From assembly GCA_030123645.1 (NCBI GenBank), contig JASJYE010000015.1:1-15226 (forward strand): DNA of 15,226 nucleotides, written 5' to 3'. This stretch comes from Candidatus Hydrogenedentota bacterium. GTDB lineage: Bacteria > Hydrogenedentota > Hydrogenedentia > Hydrogenedentales > GCA-2746185. The notes below the pieces were generated by a model. The model did not search any database. It was not told where the DNA came from and was given only the letters and a program-made list of their open reading frames with translations. Below, piece after piece: positions 1 through 7,677 of this stretch. How positions within the stretch are numbered: position 1 is the first letter of the stretch; the number at the start of each line of letters is the position of its first letter. The position numbers and the translations under genes are program-made.

Positions 1-89
1 CAATTCGGGCATGCGAGGATCGAGCGGCATAGGGGTCCCATCCATTGACTACGGGCAAGAATCATGCACGCCCTTGGCGTCGGGTGTAA
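1..89. other. window edge, no gene recognised
   Basis: These 89 bases lie downstream of the hypothetical gene that ends at 90. I see no convincing reading frame, hairpin with a T-tract, or repeat here. Confidence 0.4.
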
Positions 90-794
90 TCACTTGTTCT
101 GCATGTCCTCGAAGCGCTTGTCGATTATCGGAGTATCGGGTGGTAAGTGAATACGGTTCAAATCAATGATTTCCCCATCAACAATCAATTCAATGTCTAT
201 TCGAGCCCTTCTTATTCCATAACCCATATCCCAATCCTTTCGCTTCTTCTTGAATTCCTCTCGCATCTCCTCGGTGCAAGGCGCCCATTTACCGTTTACG
301 TATGCAACATATTCAGGCAAAGCTCCCGATTCTGATTTGATGTAATCAGGCCAAGGGGGACCTATTCTTAGGAATTTCCTGTTAGGGATAGCAGATTCTG
401 CCCCCGGAGGATAGCTCCTGCCTTCGGGAGTGACTAACATTCCCGTCCGTGGAGACCAGATGCGAACACCGACTGTGTACGTTTCGCCGAATAAAAGATC
501 AAACATTGTGTCCGGGCTGCTTGACAGAATGATTGGCGCTTCCTTGCTCTTGATGCTCAGAATATAGGGCCAGGCAAACTCGAATTCCTCTCTATTGCCG
601 AAAGGGATTTCATGTTTCGCCGCAGTCGCATGAAATGATGAGCGTGATTGGCTTCGCAACGGGTCCAATTCTTCTGGCCAGCTCTTCGGCCATGAACCTT
701 CTTTAGTAACCATCCACAGCGCATACGCGGAACACATCGCACAAAGGACGATGGAAGCTACGATGGCGAAGATAACGTGTTTCGGCATATTCAT
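90..794 (-). CDS. membrane-anchored or secreted hypothetical protein
   Basis: Encodes 234 residues of unknown function. Residues 7-29 form one hydrophobic segment (IFAIVASIVLCAMCSAYALW) after a short Lys-containing N-terminus, so it is either an uncleaved N-terminal anchor or a signal peptide with the rest outside the cytoplasm. The mature part contains Trp/Pro-rich stretches (SWPKSWPEEL, near 34-43) and a REEFEFAWPYIL segment near 68-79. From memory this style resembles hypothetical proteins of planctomycetes and relatives; I could not check it. The ATG at 794 is preceded by AGGGAG at 6-bp spacing; a second ATG lies two codons later. Its base composition is AT-richer than the neighbouring genes, and a 299-bp gap separates it from ftsA, so it is probably its own transcription unit. 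The gene is surely coding; its function is unknown. Confidence 0.8.
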   Translation of the reverse strand: MNMPKHVIFAIVASIVLCAMCSAYALWMVTKEGSWPKSWPEELDPLRSQSRSSFHATAAKHEIPFGNREEFEFAWPYILSIKSKEAPIILSSSPDTMFDLLFGETYTVGVRIWSPRTGMLVTPEGRSYPPGAESAIPNRKFLRIGPPWPDYIKSESGALPEYVAYVNGKWAPCTEEMREEFKKKRKDWDMGYGIRRARIDIELIVDGEIIDLNRIHLPPDTPIIDKRFEDMQNK

Positions 795-1093
795 AGCGAT
801 CTCCCTTCTTATCGCAGAACTTCAGTTTATCCGGGATTTCCCATATGGACCTTCGCGCAACCATCACGGGTTGATTTCCTTTGACCCTAGTCCTCCTTAA
901 CGATAATGTCAACAGCGATTCCGCCACCATGGCCCGTCCAGAGAGGCGTTTGTGAGCAGGAAGTCTCCCTCATGGGGAGCGGGAGGTACTGTTCGTGCGA
1001 ATCCGGGCTTAACGCTGAGATGCGAGGACGCGAAATCGCTTCGAACGGGGTACAGCGCGCTGAGCAAGCGCGGCCTGTGAGCGCCGCCGCCGA
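795..1093. other. intergenic region between ftsA and the hypothetical gene
   Basis: This 299-bp gap holds the candidate promoter at 884-912 and two small stem-loops: CTCCC/GGGAG at 965-979 and CGCGCT/AGCGCG at 1056-1072. Neither is followed by a T-tract on the minus strand, so no standard terminator for ftsA is visible. No ftsZ or other reading frame with a credible ribosome site is present. Confidence 0.5.
884..912 (-). promoter_or_regulatory. candidate sigma70 promoter for the 90-794 gene
   Basis: On the minus strand a perfect TTGACA (-35, positions 912-907) is followed after 17 bp by TAGGGT (-10, positions 889-884). The -35 box is consensus, while the -10 keeps only the important T1, A2 and T6. 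The predicted start lies near 877, leaving a leader of roughly 80 nt before the ATG at 794. Confidence 0.35.
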
Positions 1094-2374
1094 TTAGAAG
1101 AAATATTTTCGAAACGCTTGTCCGATCTTTCGCGCATTCTGTACGACGGGACCGCGGAAGCCGAGGCGTCCGGCCCGGGCAGCGGCGCGGAAATCGAAAC
1201 CATGAAGCGCGATGCCCACAACGCCTGAAAAATCAGGGCCCTTCGCGCGGCTGGGTAGAGTCTCTACCGATGAAGGTATGCCGATCCGGCAGGGGACCTC
1301 AAAGATCGTTTCTGCGAGTTTCACGTGGTTTTTCACTTTCGCTGAACCGCCCGTCAGCACCACGCCTCGAATCAAATGTTTCGTTAGGCCTCGCGACTGC
1401 AAGTGCTGACGCACTTTCATCATAAGTTCATGGGCGCGCTCGTAAACAATGAAGTCCATCTCGTCTTTTTCCACTACTGCCGGCGCCCCGTGGACGGCCG
1501 TCTTCAGCTTAATTTGCGCCTTTGCACCTCCCCGCGGCGGCCGCGTCACCTTTGCGTCGCCGCCGTCCGTGGCGATACGCTCCTCGGATATGCCGTACTC
1601 CATAACGAGCTCGTCGGCCTCCTCGAACGATACATGAATTCCCGCGGCGACATCGCGCGTGAGATGGTATCCCCCCCATTCAAAAGTGTGCGTCCCTAAG
1701 ATGCGCCGGTCGCGAAATACGGCGAGGCCCGTCGTCATACGCCCCATGTCGAGCATGGCCACGCCCAACTCCCGGTCCTCGGGCGTGAGACAGCCCAAAG
1801 AAGAGGCCAGCGGAAGAAAGATCATGTCTTCGAGCTCGCGCCGCTGCGATTCGATGCAACGCACGATGTTGTCCTCGATTACGGCTGGAATTCGGGCGAA
1901 ATGAAGGCGCGTTTTCAGGACATGCCCATTGAGCCCCACCGGATCGATAACGCGCAGATCATCCAAGTACCACTCTTGCGCTGCGACGGACGAGACGATC
2001 CGTTTGCCGGCTTCGAGAACGTCGCGGGATGCAATATCCAGCGCGTCGTCCATATGCGATTGCTCGACGATCTCCTGCTCGAGCTTGACGTGGCCTTCAC
2101 GCAGAAAAGTCTCGACGTTAGGGCCGTTGATTCCGCAGAACAGACTCATCACTTTTATACGCGCGCTCCGCTCCGCTTCTGTGAGCGCGCGCTTCAGCGC
2201 CATCTTTGCTGCCTGGAGATCCTGAATAACGCCCTGGGACACGCACCCGCGCCCGGGCGCTATCCCATGGCCGACGACCTGGACCGTGCCGTCCTCATCC
2301 TTTCGCGCGATAACGACGCGCACTTCACGCGATCCAAAATCGACAGCACCGACGATCTCACTCTTAGCGATCAC
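1094..2374 (-). CDS. ftsA: cell division protein FtsA
   Basis: FtsA is the actin-like ATPase that tethers FtsZ filaments to the inner membrane and recruits later divisome proteins. Counting from an upstream TTG at 2389, the frame shows the N-terminal phosphate loop (VGAVDFGSREVRVVIA, 13-28), the FtsA-specific 1C (SHS2) region with the QEW..D..RVIDPVGLNG motif (138-155), the second phosphate motif (LDMGRMTTGLAVF, 213-225), the adenosine motif (VVLTGGSAKVKN, 343-354), and a C-terminal amphipathic helix (RKIGQAFRKYFF) that would bind membrane. I prefer the GTG at 2374 (426 aa), because it gives the usual FtsA-like beginning and follows AGGGG by 5 bp. The second phosphate motif lacks the common Gly-Gly-Gly and has Gly for Asp after Thr-Thr, a variant I recall also in Thermotoga FtsA. 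PilM is less likely because of the 1C domain and C-terminal helix. ftsZ does not follow it. Confidence 0.9.
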   Translation of the reverse strand: MIAKSEIVGAVDFGSREVRVVIARKDEDGTVQVVGHGIAPGRGCVSQGVIQDLQAAKMALKRALTEAERSARIKVMSLFCGINGPNVETFLREGHVKLEQEIVEQSHMDDALDIASRDVLEAGKRIVSSVAAQEWYLDDLRVIDPVGLNGHVLKTRLHFARIPAVIEDNIVRCIESQRRELEDMIFLPLASSLGCLTPEDRELGVAMLDMGRMTTGLAVFRDRRILGTHTFEWGGYHLTRDVAAGIHVSFEEADELVMEYGISEERIATDGGDAKVTRPPRGGAKAQIKLKTAVHGAPAVVEKDEMDFIVYERAHELMMKVRQHLQSRGLTKHLIRGVVLTGGSAKVKNHVKLAETIFEVPCRIGIPSSVETLPSRAKGPDFSGVVGIALHGFDFRAAARAGRLGFRGPVVQNARKIGQAFRKYFF

Positions 2375-2425
2375 TACTCCCCCTGTCAAGTATCAGGACG
2401 CGCTTAATTCGCTAGCTCGTTAGAT

Positions 2426-4621
2426 CTAGAACAACAATTCCTCCGGCGGCTCATCTTCAAGCGCCTCCTTAGGCGCGGGCACACCGATGGTTTGGCGTAT
2501 GTCCTCGAGGGACATCTTGTGTTTCGTGAGCGCTTCTCGCGCCCTTTCCATCTGCAATTCCACTTCGGACACCGTGCGCTGCAGATCCTTGACGTGCTGC
2601 CGCGACGCCTCGAGGGCCTTGCGTGCCTCGACCTCAGCCGATCGCAGTCCATCGAGGCGCTCGGCTACACTCGATTCATTGCCCTTGGCCTCGTTGAGTC
2701 GTGCATGGTCTTCGGCCACCTTCTCCAGGCCCTCTTCACGTTTGGCCTCTAGCTCGGCAATTACCGCCTCGAGTTCCGCAACACCTTCCTCCTCTTCGGC
2801 CAGTTCTTGCGCGACGGAAGCGGTACGTTCTTTCGCTTCACCCAGCGCCCGCTCTCCTGAGGTCACTTGAGAAGCACCGGACTTGACCATTTTCTCGGAT
2901 TCCTTGACGGACCCGCGAGCCCCCACCGTCGAATCCAAACTGGCTTTGAGACGCTTCTCGCTTTCCTGAAGCTGCTGTTCGGCGGCGGCCACCTCTGCCC
3001 CGGCAATCGAGGCGGCGGCCTGAAGCGCGAGCGATTTTGCGGACTCTGCATCGCCGGCGGCGAGGGCCCTTTGGGCCCGCTCAAACAGTGCTTGCGAAGC
3101 GGAAGAATCCACCGCGACAGGTTCCGCCCCTAATTCGGGCAGTGCCATGGCTGTCCACGCTTCCTCGATCAAATCGTCGGCTCCAACAGATCCCTCGGGA
3201 CCCAGCGCCGATTCTTCGGCGATCGCCGCATCAGATGAAGGTTCCTGTACCGCCGCTTCGTCGAGGGCCGGTTCCTCTTCGATCGATTCGCCCAACTCCG
3301 ATCCCGCCTCGACAGTCTCAGCCGGCACGATGTCCGTTGTGCCCGGCTCCTCAGGCGCCAGTTCCCCGGCTTCGAGCTCCACTGCTTGCGGCGCAGCGTC
3401 GGCAGGGACCCACTCTTTGATGAGTGCCTTACACTCGGCGCTCCAGTCCCGAACATTCTCGCTATCAGACCCGTCCATCGCCTCGACGAAGACGCCGCAG
3501 AACGCAAAGCAGATTTCTGTAAAACGTTCATCGAGCGAGTCGGTCCGCGCAGCCATCAACGTGCAGGCTTCCTTCATCAATTTGCACAGTTTGGACGATA
3601 TTTCGTAGCCGTCTTTGTCAGCTTCGCGCTTCAGCGCAGAAATTCCACCTTCGATCATCTCCATGGCCAGGATACGGTTCTCGGGGGACCTATCATTCAA
3701 CTCCGCCAACTCGTCGCAAATGCGGTCGACAATATCCACTATGACTTTCGACGGTTCGGCGCCGTCACCCGATGGGTCCGGATCGGATTGGGCCACGGTT
3801 TCACCGAGTTCCTGCATTTCCCCAATGGTTCCGAGTGCATCACCGTTTTGCCCTTCGCCCAGAATCTCTGGTGACTCTGCGGAAGTGCTTGGTTCCGATT
3901 CAGCAGCCGTCCCGGCTTCGTAATCCAACGCCGAAGCACTGCCCGCGCCTAGCGGCAGCACGTTCTCGAGTGGCGGGAGCTCATCTAATGCCGGCAACTC
4001 GCTCCCCTGGTCCCCGTTGCCATCGCCGTCAGCGTCCAACTGCGGAAACTCGAAAGGCATGGCTTCGTCCCGAGTCGATGAGCGGCCTTCCGCCTTTGAA
4101 GAGTCTTCTGCGTCCCCGTCATCCATGAGGGATAAGCCGGCACTCTTAATGGCTTCCAGGGCCTTCATATAATGTTCCTGCCACTTATCGAGCACCTGCG
4201 GCCGAAGGCCTCCGCCCATCACTTCACCGACAATGCCGCACAGGATGTCGTATGTGCCGTCGAGAAACGGTAAGGCGTCTCGCGCGCGGCCGGCGCTCTC
4301 ATAGGTCTGGAGGACCCGGCCTGCATCGGTAAACGCCTCGACCAGTTGAGTCCAGCTTTGGGCAAGTGAGATCTCAACACCTAAGATGAGTTGATTCATG
4401 CATTCGTCCGACCACAATTCGTCGGTTTCCGCCTGCGCGTCTCTCAGTATTCTCTGAAAGTGGCCCAGTGCCAGAAGCAGCTGCTGGGTTGGATCGTCAT
4501 CGTCGAGCGAAAAGTCAGTGTTCATCGCCTCCAACTCTTCCTCCAGGCCGGGTCCCAACAGTGCTGAGCGTTCGCCTTTACCCAGCCCCGATTCGGCGAT
4601 TTTGTCCGTTGTTTGCGTCAT
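2426..4621 (-). CDS. large acidic coiled-coil protein, function unknown
   Basis: About 731 residues from the ATG at 4621, which follows AGGGGGG by 8 bp; the frame stays open to 4684 but those extra 21 residues are Arg-rich and lack a better ribosome site. No signal peptide or membrane helix is visible, so it is probably cytoplasmic. Layout: a helical domain (about 43-165), an acidic Ser/Gly/Asp linker containing DADGDGNGD (196-204), a second helical domain (about 292-405), a second Glu/Ala/Pro-rich linker (406-505), then a long Glu/Ala/Lys coiled coil (about 507-708), and a final acidic tail PPEELLF. I do not recognise a family. It lies between a peptidoglycan amidase and ftsA on the same strand, 36 bp or so before ftsA, so a scaffold or regulator role in division or envelope work is a reasonable guess only. 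Confidence 0.85.
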   Translation of the reverse strand: MTQTTDKIAESGLGKGERSALLGPGLEEELEAMNTDFSLDDDDPTQQLLLALGHFQRILRDAQAETDELWSDECMNQLILGVEISLAQSWTQLVEAFTDAGRVLQTYESAGRARDALPFLDGTYDILCGIVGEVMGGGLRPQVLDKWQEHYMKALEAIKSAGLSLMDDGDAEDSSKAEGRSSTRDEAMPFEFPQLDADGDGNGDQGSELPALDELPPLENVLPLGAGSASALDYEAGTAAESEPSTSAESPEILGEGQNGDALGTIGEMQELGETVAQSDPDPSGDGAEPSKVIVDIVDRICDELAELNDRSPENRILAMEMIEGGISALKREADKDGYEISSKLCKLMKEACTLMAARTDSLDERFTEICFAFCGVFVEAMDGSDSENVRDWSAECKALIKEWVPADAAPQAVELEAGELAPEEPGTTDIVPAETVEAGSELGESIEEEPALDEAAVQEPSSDAAIAEESALGPEGSVGADDLIEEAWTAMALPELGAEPVAVDSSASQALFERAQRALAAGDAESAKSLALQAAASIAGAEVAAAEQQLQESEKRLKASLDSTVGARGSVKESEKMVKSGASQVTSGERALGEAKERTASVAQELAEEEEGVAELEAVIAELEAKREEGLEKVAEDHARLNEAKGNESSVAERLDGLRSAEVEARKALEASRQHVKDLQRTVSEVELQMERAREALTKHKMSLEDIRQTIGVPAPKEALEDEPPEELLF

Positions 4622-4735
4622 TGTCACGTCCCCCCTAGGCCGGCGCCTATTTCGTTTGCCAAATCGCACGGATATTCTTTCCACTTCCTGCTAATGACGT
4701 TTGCCGTTCGACTCCACGCACCGCATATGGCGTCA

Positions 4736-4752
4736 CGCGCCCTCACGGCGCG
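4736..4752. other. GC-rich stem-loop between amidase and coiled-coil genes
   Basis: CGCGCC (4736-4741) pairs with GGCGCG (4747-4752) around a 5-nt loop. It lies between the amidase stop and the coiled-coil start. No T-tract follows on the minus strand, so it is not a standard terminator; it could attenuate or stabilise the transcript. Confidence 0.4.
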
Positions 4753-4773
4753 ACCCCTACCCCGCGTGCAAGC

Positions 4774-6561
4774 TTAGTCGGTCTGGGCCACTTTCGTTGG
4801 AACGCCCGAACCATAGTAGCGCTTCAACGCGTCTACATACGCGATCGCAACCTGCTGCCGCCACCACGGATCGGCGAGCCGCTTCCGATCAGTGGCGTTC
4901 TTTAGATTCGCAGTTTCCAGAAGCACTTTCGTAGGCACCTTCGTATTGCGCAGAACCGCCGGCACGAAAACCGAAGTGCGGCTGCGGCGGATCTTCGAGC
5001 GTATGGGATCGGCGTTATCGTGGCGCTTGACACGCTTCTTGCCTAGCTCGTCGAGCAGAGTCGTTGCGAAGTTCCTCGACAGCGCCTCATCGAGCCGCCG
5101 CTCCGAGGTGCTGGACGTAAAGCGATTGTAGTTTCGACCTTCTTGATACTTCGCGTAGAGGGGGTCGAGACGGACTTCCTCGGACCTTCGGTACTTTGCG
5201 CCCGGGATATAGATCATCGCCCCTCGAAGCTGCGCGTTATACAGTGAATCGGTGTGAATGCTGGTAAAGATGATCTTGCGGCTGTCGATGCCCCGTTTCC
5301 GCTCTTTGTCGTAAATCGAATTTACCAGCATCCAACGTAGATTCGCCGATACATTCGCCCCGTCGGCATTGAGGTGCCGAGGCGTCGTCAGCAGTTCCTC
5401 GTCTCGATCGTACGAGAAACGGGTTTTATTCGTTACGGCATAACCCGAACTGCGGTCGACCATCGTAACGTAGACCTTGGCCCCGGTGTTTTTGCGGAGC
5501 AAGTCCCGAATACGGCACACGATGTCGTAATTGATTTCGTCCTCGTACAAGCCCGAGCCGATATGCGTGGCGCCCGTGTCGCTTCCCCCATGGCCCGGAT
5601 CCAGGATCACCACCACGTCGGACAGGTCCTTCGAGACACCCTGCCCGCCTCTTAGCCGCTCCGCCTCGATTAGGGCCGCTTCGTAGCGCTTCCGAACGGG
5701 ATTCCCCTCAGGGAGATATCGATCGGACAAAAACTCGAGCGGGATATATATCTTCTTTCCGGCGTCGATATCCTGCATGTCCGGAATCCCGCTTCGATTT
5801 GCAATGAGATCGCAGGCATCGAGAATGTCTTCATTATTCTGAATGTCCGTGAATCGCGCCACGACGGAGCTATAGAGAGACTCGCCATTCTTGAGCGTAT
5901 AGAGCGCGTATTCACCCCTGCCGTCACTGCCATAGCGAAGACCGTCGTGCAACGTGGCCATTTCCGGTTCCAGCTCGAGGATGCGCACCGGCTCAGGCTC
6001 GAGGATGCGCACCGGCGTGTGCCGTGCCATAGCCCCATTCAGCAATGAGCGGGGAATAAGGACCCTCTGTCCTGCCCTGAGGGTGGTCTCGACGCCCGCG
6101 TTTTCGGAATGATTAATGACTTGTTTGTAGGCTTTCCCGTCTCCCACGATCCAGGTACAGATCGACCACAACGTTTCCTCGTCTGCGATCGCCGTGTGTA
6201 ACCATCCGCGATCGTCGACGATGTCGCCGGTGAAGATGGTGAGCAGCACGGTGCGACGGTGTTCCGATTTCAGATGAGAGAGAGGAATGAAAGCGCCCAC
6301 GCGGCCCCGATAGGCCACCCACTCACTTTCAATCGCAAGATACTTCGAAAGAACTCGCCGCGCCGCGTCGCCTCCGAGCGCGCGAACCTCGATCCCGACG
6401 GCCCGCCCGTCTCTTGACATGGCGAACACACCCGGCTCGAGCGCCCTGCGAATCACTTCGACAGCAGCGGACGTCCCGGCAATGCTTAGAAGAATCAGCA
6501 GGAAGGCACCCGCCGCGACGACAGTTCTCCCCCGAATCTTAACTACGTTCCCAACACCCAA
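4774..6561 (-). CDS. LysM-containing N-acetylmuramoyl-L-alanine amidase (Amidase_3)
   Basis: Zinc amidase that cuts the amide bond between N-acetylmuramic acid and the stem peptide; this class acts in the periplasm during daughter-cell separation or wall turnover. Residues 12-33 form a signal peptide ending near TSAA. Two LysM-like regions (about 121-173 and 217-277, each ending LIP or YIP) should bind peptidoglycan. The C-terminal catalytic domain (about 315-583) has VVILDPGHGGSDTGA with zinc ligand H324, E340 or E342 in YEDEINYD, SIHTDS with H436, and LLETANLKN with catalytic E549. At 595 aa it is longer than AmiC-type enzymes, partly because of an insert near 385-425 and an extension near 455-540. 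The start appears to be TTG at 6561 with AGGTG 7 bp upstream. Residues 183-200 carry a short in-frame duplication (see the repeat entry). Its neighbours are the coiled-coil gene and ftsA, which fits division. Confidence 0.9.
   Translation of the reverse strand: MGVGNVVKIRGRTVVAAGAFLLILLSIAGTSAAVEVIRRALEPGVFAMSRDGRAVGIEVRALGGDAARRVLSKYLAIESEWVAYRGRVGAFIPLSHLKSEHRRTVLLTIFTGDIVDDRGWLHTAIADEETLWSICTWIVGDGKAYKQVINHSENAGVETTLRAGQRVLIPRSLLNGAMARHTPVRILEPEPVRILELEPEMATLHDGLRYGSDGRGEYALYTLKNGESLYSSVVARFTDIQNNEDILDACDLIANRSGIPDMQDIDAGKKIYIPLEFLSDRYLPEGNPVRKRYEAALIEAERLRGGQGVSKDLSDVVVILDPGHGGSDTGATHIGSGLYEDEINYDIVCRIRDLLRKNTGAKVYVTMVDRSSGYAVTNKTRFSYDRDEELLTTPRHLNADGANVSANLRWMLVNSIYDKERKRGIDSRKIIFTSIHTDSLYNAQLRGAMIYIPGAKYRRSEEVRLDPLYAKYQEGRNYNRFTSSTSERRLDEALSRNFATTLLDELGKKRVKRHDNADPIRSKIRRSRTSVFVPAVLRNTKVPTKVLLETANLKNATDRKRLADPWWRQQVAIAYVDALKRYYGSGVPTKVAQTD
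5973..6016. repeat. 24-bp-period in-frame direct duplication within the amidase gene
   Basis: The 20-mer gctcgaggatgcgcaccggc occurs at 5973-5992 and again at 5997-6016. It encodes two copies of PVRILE followed by Pro/Glu-rich residues (183-200) in the linker between the two LysM-like regions. The period of 24 bp keeps the frame, so the linker grew by eight residues. Confidence 0.85.
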
Positions 6562-6641
6562 AATGGCACACCTATTGCCCGGTTTGTACGCCCCCTCCGG
6601 GCGCTATCTCATGCAAAAATCCCCCTGTATAAGGCCTCCAC

Positions 6642-6670
6642 ATAGTAGCACAGGCCTCTCCAAAGTACAA
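6642..6670 (-). promoter_or_regulatory. candidate promoter of the amidase/coiled-coil/ftsA cluster
   Basis: On the minus strand TTGTAC (-35, 6670-6665) and TACTAT (-10, 6647-6642) are 17 bp apart, about 80 bp before the amidase start. Both boxes depart from consensus. The -10 box lies between two copies of AGGCCTC (6632-6638 and 6652-6658) exactly 20 bp apart, a possible operator arrangement. Confidence 0.35.
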
Positions 6671-6756
6671 GATGTGAAAGGACGAGCGTATTTTTCTTAG
6701 CTTCGGTGTCTCAGGCCATATCAGGGCCGGAATTATGCACCGGGAACGCGGTATTT

Positions 6757-6780
6757 GCGCGACTTCGTAAGTCCCCGCGC
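6757..6780. other. bulged stem-loop after the lipid-transport operon
   Basis: GCGC GACTT and AAGTC CCC GCGC pair as a 9-bp stem with a 3-nt bulge and a CGT loop. It is just downstream of the last gene of the Mla operon (which ends at 6832). It lacks a following T-tract on either strand, so it may be a processing or 3'-end stability element, not an intrinsic terminator. Confidence 0.35.
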
Positions 6781-6831
6781 GAAGACACCGCCCTTCGATC
6801 GCTCTTTACAGGCGCCGGTGGGTCGTTTGTG

Positions 6832-7632
6832 CTACATCATCATCGAAGTGAAGAGCACCAATGTTCCGTCATTGAGTGCCGTCCGGCGCAAATCCAGGTA
6901 GGCGTAGTTCCGAATGAAATAAATACGTCCAAGCAACTCGTTGCCTCTGTAGAAACCTCCGGCACGAAAGACATAGTCCTGAGCCCCGTTCTGAGTGCAC
7001 GAAATATCAACGACGGAGGCGCCGAAACTGAAGCGCCGCTTCAGTTCTGCCGTCTGCTTATCCGCACGCCTTACGAGAAGGTGTCTGGGCACGCCTACAT
7101 TGAAGGCGAAACTGTGCTCGCCACGCAGGGATTCGACCGTCAACAAGGTTTCGCCCGACGGCTCGATCAGCTCCCACCGCAGGCCGCCATGTTGTCGCAT
7201 GACCACATAAACCGTGCGCCCTCTGTTGTCCGTAATCTCTAGCGTGTCCCCAGCGTGACGCCTCGGGTAGCGCAGCAATACGTGGCCTTCAAAAGGATCG
7301 GGCAGGTCATCGAAACTCGATTCGACGTTGGGCATCGTCTCGGCCTCGGTGAGCGCGCTGCGTTCGTGGACTTGGTTCACGATAGCGCGCGCCATGAAGC
7401 CGACGAGACCGGCCACGACCGCCACGCCGAAGGCGATTGGGCCCCATCTCTCCGAGAAGGCGTGCTCCGTGTTCAACCCGTGGGCCATAAGAAGAAATGT
7501 GGCGAGCAGGACGAAGCCGTACGCGACGATCAGCCCGAAGGTCACAGGGTGCGTCAGTCGAGGTATTGTGGAATAACAAACGGCGCGCTCATATTCGCTG
7601 AGGCGCTCCTCGTGGGCATCGGGCTCGCTCAT
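6832..7632 (-). CDS. two-helix membrane protein with Tubby/LURP-one-like (scramblase-fold) domain
   Basis: 266 residues. Two hydrophobic helices (about 31-52 and 64-86) separated by a short loop are followed by a beta-rich domain (about 115-266). That domain has alternating hydrophobic strands such as DTLEITDNRGRTVYVV, WELIEPSGETLLTVES and ELLGRIYFIRNYAYLDL, and ends with a hydrophobic helix (TLVLFTSMMM). This pattern, a beta barrel wrapped around a C-terminal hydrophobic helix, is that of the Tubby-C/LURP-one/phospholipid scramblase superfamily; the assignment is by eye and moderate. The ATG at 7632 is preceded by AGGAG at 7 bp. It is the last gene of the Mla-type operon, 45 bp after the lipoprotein gene, so a role with membrane lipids is plausible. 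No enzymatic motif is visible. Confidence 0.7.
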   Translation of the reverse strand: MSEPDAHEERLSEYERAVCYSTIPRLTHPVTFGLIVAYGFVLLATFLLMAHGLNTEHAFSERWGPIAFGVAVVAGLVGFMARAIVNQVHERSALTEAETMPNVESSFDDLPDPFEGHVLLRYPRRHAGDTLEITDNRGRTVYVVMRQHGGLRWELIEPSGETLLTVESLRGEHSFAFNVGVPRHLLVRRADKQTAELKRRFSFGASVVDISCTQNGAQDYVFRAGGFYRGNELLGRIYFIRNYAYLDLRRTALNDGTLVLFTSMMM

Positions 7633-7677
7633 GGATCGCTCCTGCGCCGGTTCGTGAAAGGCCGCTGGAGTCTCCAG

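Noticed and set aside
703..930. Minus-strand 75-residue frame overlapping the start of the hypothetical gene
   Set aside because: It has no well-spaced ribosome site, overlaps the better supported gene in another frame, and has no recognisable domain.
986..1020. Sequence like a tRNA T-arm (gttcgtgcgaatcc)
   Set aside because: No matching acceptor, D or anticodon stems can be folded around it.
1056..1072. CGCGCT/AGCGCG stem-loop after ftsA as a terminator
   Set aside because: No T-tract follows on the minus strand.
1094..2374. PilM or MreB identity for the actin-like protein
   Set aside because: The QEW..DPVG region of the FtsA 1C domain and the C-terminal amphipathic helix point to FtsA, and no pilus genes are near.
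2487..3608. Several plus-strand frames of 60-150 residues opposite the coiled-coil gene
   Set aside because: Ser/Ala/Pro-rich shadows of Glu/Ala/Leu-rich coding sequence, with no ribosome sites.
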